64,000 bases of DNA from CAYNRE01 sp964399535 (lineage in GTDB: Bacteria; Planctomycetota; Planctomycetia; Pirellulales; CAYNRE01), in assembly GCA_964399535.1 (NCBI GenBank), contig CAYNRE010000055.1, forward strand, positions 1 through 64,000. The letters are read 5' to 3'. Of this stretch, positions 61,926-64,000 are shown piece by piece. The notes below the pieces were generated by a model. That model saw only the letters and a program-made list of their open reading frames with translations. It was not told the origin of the DNA and ran no database searches. A program made the position numbers and the translations under genes. Within the stretch, counting starts at the first letter, position 1. Each line of letters starts with the position of its first letter.

Positions 61926-62390
61926 ATGCGTTTCGACGATTGGCTACCACGAATCACTCGGTTGGCCCGGCCGGCCTTGGCGGTGTACTGGCCGGCCATT
62001 TTTTTGAGCACCCATTGGCCGAACGTGCGGATCTCGATTGAGACGCCCGCCATCCCGTTGGACAAGTTGGCGCACTTTTCGCTCTACACGGGGCTGTCGC
62101 TACTGTTGGTTTTGGCGACCGGTCTGCTTTGGTCGCGACGCGACCCGGTTGGGCGCCCGCCGGCGAGCCATGGCTGGCCCCTGGGTTACCTGGCCGTGGC
62201 AGCCCTGGTGCTCGCCTATGCCTGTTTCGACGAAGTGACCCAGCCGCTGGTCGATCGCGACTTCGAATGGCTCGACCTGTTGGCCGATTCGCTCGGCCTG
62301 GGCCTGGTGCTGGTCGCTGCGCGAGCCTGGTCGGTGTGGCGCACTAGCCTGCTCAAGTATTCCGCGGGCTGCGAGGCCACACGGCTTTGA
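61926..62390 (+). CDS. VanZ-like family membrane protein
   Basis: A 154-residue small membrane protein with three to four helices. VanZ-like features are the initial RPALAVYWPAIFLSTHWPNV, DKLAHFSLYTGLS, and YACFDEVTQPLVDRDFEWLDLLADSLG, where the Asp-rich loop of the VanZ/PF04892 family sits. VanZ proteins modulate membrane targets such as teicoplanin resistance, but the role here is unknown. It ends 76 bases before the convergent glcF gene. Confidence 0.82.
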   Translation: MRFDDWLPRITRLARPALAVYWPAIFLSTHWPNVRISIETPAIPLDKLAHFSLYTGLSLLLVLATGLLWSRRDPVGRPPASHGWPLGYLAVAALVLAYACFDEVTQPLVDRDFEWLDLLADSLGLGLVLVAARAWSVWRTSLLKYSAGCEATRL

Positions 62391-62466
62391 TCTCCGCGCG
62401 CGGGGCGGTGGCCGCCCCTGAGGGCGCTCGCGGGCTTGTGGCGCGCCCGAGAGGCGGGCGAGCGTG

Positions 62467-63870
62467 CTACCACGGGGGCTGTTGATTGCGGTAGCTCAGA
62501 TCCAACAGCTGCACCGGGTGCGCCACCCACAATCGCTGGCCGCGGTCGCGAGCTTCGCGGGCGATTTGCAAAATGCAGCCGGCGTTGGCCGTCAGCACGG
62601 CCTGGGCCCCGGTTTTCAGAACGTTGTCCAGCTTGCGGGCGCTGAGCCGGCCGGCCATTTCCGGCTCGGTCAAGTTGTAGGTGCCGGCCGCTCCGCAACA
62701 TAGCTCGCTCTCGGCTAGTTCGACCAGCTTGAGTCCCGGCACTTGGGCCAAGAGGCGCCGCGGCGCTTCGCGAATCTTTTGAGCGTGCGCCAAGTGACAG
62801 GCGTCGTGATAGGCCGCCACGATGGGAATGCGACCCTGGGGCGGCACCAACCCCAGCTCGTCGAGAAATTCGGTGATGTCTTTCACTTTGGCAGCGAACT
62901 TGGCCCGGCGGGGCTGATCCGGGTCGTTCCAGTGATGGCCGTAGTCTTTCAGCATCGAACCGCAGCCCGCCACGTTGACGATCACCGCGTCGACACTGTC
63001 GACCGAAAAGGCGGCCAGGTTCTGATCGGCCAAGGCGCGGGCAGGCGCGTCGGCCCCGGAGTGAAAATGAATTGCCCCGCAGCAAGCCTGGCCGCGGGGA
63101 ATCACCACGTCGCAGCCGTTCTGTTGCAGCACGCGGGCCGTCGCCCAGTTGGTGGGCTGAAAAATGGCCTCGGCCACGCAACCGGTAAACAGTGCCACCC
63201 GAGCGCGCCGGGGGCCGATGGCGGGCAGGAATTCAGGCAGCGCGGGGGCCGACTCCAGCGGCGGCAGCATGTGCACCAATTGCTTGAGCCGTGGCGAGAG
63301 CAGGCGCGTGAGCCCGAGGGCCTTGGCGAGTTGCAAAATTCCCAGCCGCTGCGCCCAGCGGGCCGGCCACAGCAGGGCCTTGAGCCGCTGGGGGTAGGGG
63401 AACAGCCCGAACAGCACCCAACGATGAAACCAATCGGCGGTTTTCTGTTGGCCTTCCCCTTGGCGCTCCATGGCCACGCGAAACGGTTCGATCAGCTTGC
63501 CGTATTGAACCCCCGAGGGGCAGGCCGTTTCACAGGCCCGGCAGTCCAAGCATAATTCCAGGTGCCGCCGCACCTGTTGCGTTAGGTCGAGCCGGCCGTC
63601 GGTCACGGCCCGCATCAAATAAATTCGCCCGCGGGGGCTGTCGTTCTCGTTACCGAGCTCGAGATAGGTGGGGCAGGCCGAGGTACAGAGCCCACAGTGC
63701 ACGCAGTCGAGAAAGTAACCGTAGTCGATGCCCGAGCCCGGGTTGGGTTCGTGCTGGGAAACGATCGGAAGCGAGCCGTACCCCGAGGCGCCCTTCGGAG
63801 AGGCAGCCGGGCCGGCGTGGCCCGCGGCAGTCGAATCAGCACTGGTGGCGAGCGGAGAAGCCGGGCTCAT
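62467..63870 (-). CDS. glcF: glycolate oxidase iron-sulphur subunit GlcF-like
   Basis: A 467-residue protein with two 4Fe-4S clusters, CVHCGLCTSACP (C56, C59, C62, C66) and CLDCRACETACP (C107, C110, C113, C117), then two CCG domains (GCVAEAIF ... ACCGAIHFHSG; GCGSMLKDYGHHW ... CCGAAGTYN). This matches GlcF and related (S)-2-hydroxy-acid dehydrogenase subunits. It oxidises glycolate or lactate, feeding electrons from the FAD subunit to quinones. The ATG (63868-63870) overlaps the stop of the upstream FAD-subunit gene by four bases (ATGA), confirming an operon. The N-terminal 45 residues form an unusual hydrophilic extension. Confidence 0.9.
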   Translation of the reverse strand: MSPASPLATSADSTAAGHAGPAASPKGASGYGSLPIVSQHEPNPGSGIDYGYFLDCVHCGLCTSACPTYLELGNENDSPRGRIYLMRAVTDGRLDLTQQVRRHLELCLDCRACETACPSGVQYGKLIEPFRVAMERQGEGQQKTADWFHRWVLFGLFPYPQRLKALLWPARWAQRLGILQLAKALGLTRLLSPRLKQLVHMLPPLESAPALPEFLPAIGPRRARVALFTGCVAEAIFQPTNWATARVLQQNGCDVVIPRGQACCGAIHFHSGADAPARALADQNLAAFSVDSVDAVIVNVAGCGSMLKDYGHHWNDPDQPRRAKFAAKVKDITEFLDELGLVPPQGRIPIVAAYHDACHLAHAQKIREAPRRLLAQVPGLKLVELAESELCCGAAGTYNLTEPEMAGRLSARKLDNVLKTGAQAVLTANAGCILQIAREARDRGQRLWVAHPVQLLDLSYRNQQPPW

Positions 63871-64000
63871 AGCGGGAAGATAAATCGTCCTGGATTGAGT
63901 ATGTGATGGGGATCGAATTGCCGCTTGATCGCGACCATCGTCGCGCTCGATGGCAGGGTGCCTCCCCAGACCGCTTGCCGGGTCCAGGTGCCCCCTCCGC
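63867..64000 (-). CDS. FAD-binding oxidase subunit (GlcE/GlcD-like), C-terminal end only
   Basis: Reading the last 130 bases on the minus strand in the frame that ends at the TGA overlapping glcF gives GGGTWTRQAV and a final tail with FDPHHILNPGRFIFPL. This is the C-terminus of the FAD-linked oxidase family (GlcD/GlcE, vanillyl-alcohol oxidase fold), where LNPGR is conserved. The gene continues past the right window edge, so length, and whether it is GlcD or GlcE, cannot be told. It is co-translated with glcF. Confidence 0.8.
   Translation of the reverse strand, partial: GGGTWTRQAVWGGTLPSSATMVAIKRQFDPHHILNPGRFIFPL

Overview
The window is a GC-rich (roughly 65 % by eye), gene-dense bacterial chromosome segment. 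Gene content points to the Planctomycetota, probably the Pirellulales. The clues are several TIM-barrel sugar-phosphate isomerase/epimerase-like proteins (one exported by Tat), a Gfo/Idh/MocA oxidoreductase, a terpene-cyclase-like toroid protein with one N-terminal anchor, a Ser/Thr kinase fused to an extracytoplasmic sensor, an FHA-GAF-cyclase, zinc-ribbon membrane proteins, and frequent GTG/TTG starts. This placement is inferred from gene style; no rRNA or tRNA gene was seen. The only transposase trace is an IS630-like C-terminal stub at the left edge.

Layout. 0-7 kb: a beta-CASP nuclease, a TIM-barrel protein, a coupled SDR39U1/SRPBCC pair, DUF1295 and DUF2878 membrane proteins and an Aas-like acyl-activating enzyme; from SDR39U1 onward this looks like a lipid-modification neighbourhood. 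7.7-11.9 kb: a two-gene signalling operon (kinase-sensor, then FHA-GAF-class III cyclase). 12-17.3 kb: Hsp20, a DASS anion transporter, the CrcB fluoride channel, an RmlC-like epimerase, a gene-free stretch with a promoter-like and a terminator-like signal, and an SDR. 17.8-24 kb: a heavy-metal RND operon with two tandem adaptors and one pump. 24-32.4 kb: toroid protein, RNase HII-like protein plus SixA phosphatase, aquaporin, di-haem peroxidase lipoprotein, DUF962 protein and a TIM-barrel protein. 32.4-39.9 kb: molybdopterin oxidoreductase, Tat-exported epimerase-like protein, zinc-ribbon membrane protein, tandem-ACT protein, YbgC-like thioesterase and a secreted pectate-lyase-like protein. 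40-47 kb: thiS-thiG with an overlapping upstream gene, oxidoreductase plus MFS transporter, YbjQ-like protein, receiver-only response regulator and a secreted redoxin. 47-57 kb: methyltransferase-like protein and bioD opposite aguB-aguA (agmatine to putrescine), a GGDEF-PilZ protein, a DMT transporter, a CinA-like/nucleotidyltransferase fusion and class I fructose bisphosphatase. 57-64 kb: carB, an amidohydrolase, a VanZ-like protein, and glcF with the end of a glcD/glcE-type gene.

Non-coding structure. Three copies, plus one decayed copy, of a 100-150 bp repeat ending in a GTTGAAATAGGCC-type hairpin sit only between genes (7.4, 11.9, 30.1 and 41.8 kb). Strong intrinsic terminators follow hsp20 and the peroxidase gene. 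A third terminator closes the 15.6-16.5 kb gap, where a TTGACC-17-TATCCT promoter match lies about 500 bp upstream. That makes the gap a candidate for a structured non-coding RNA.

The most distinctive items are this RNA candidate, the repeat family, the kinase/cyclase signalling pair, the doubled RND adaptors and the CinA-nucleotidyltransferase fusion. I saw no CRISPR array, prophage or recognisable defence island.
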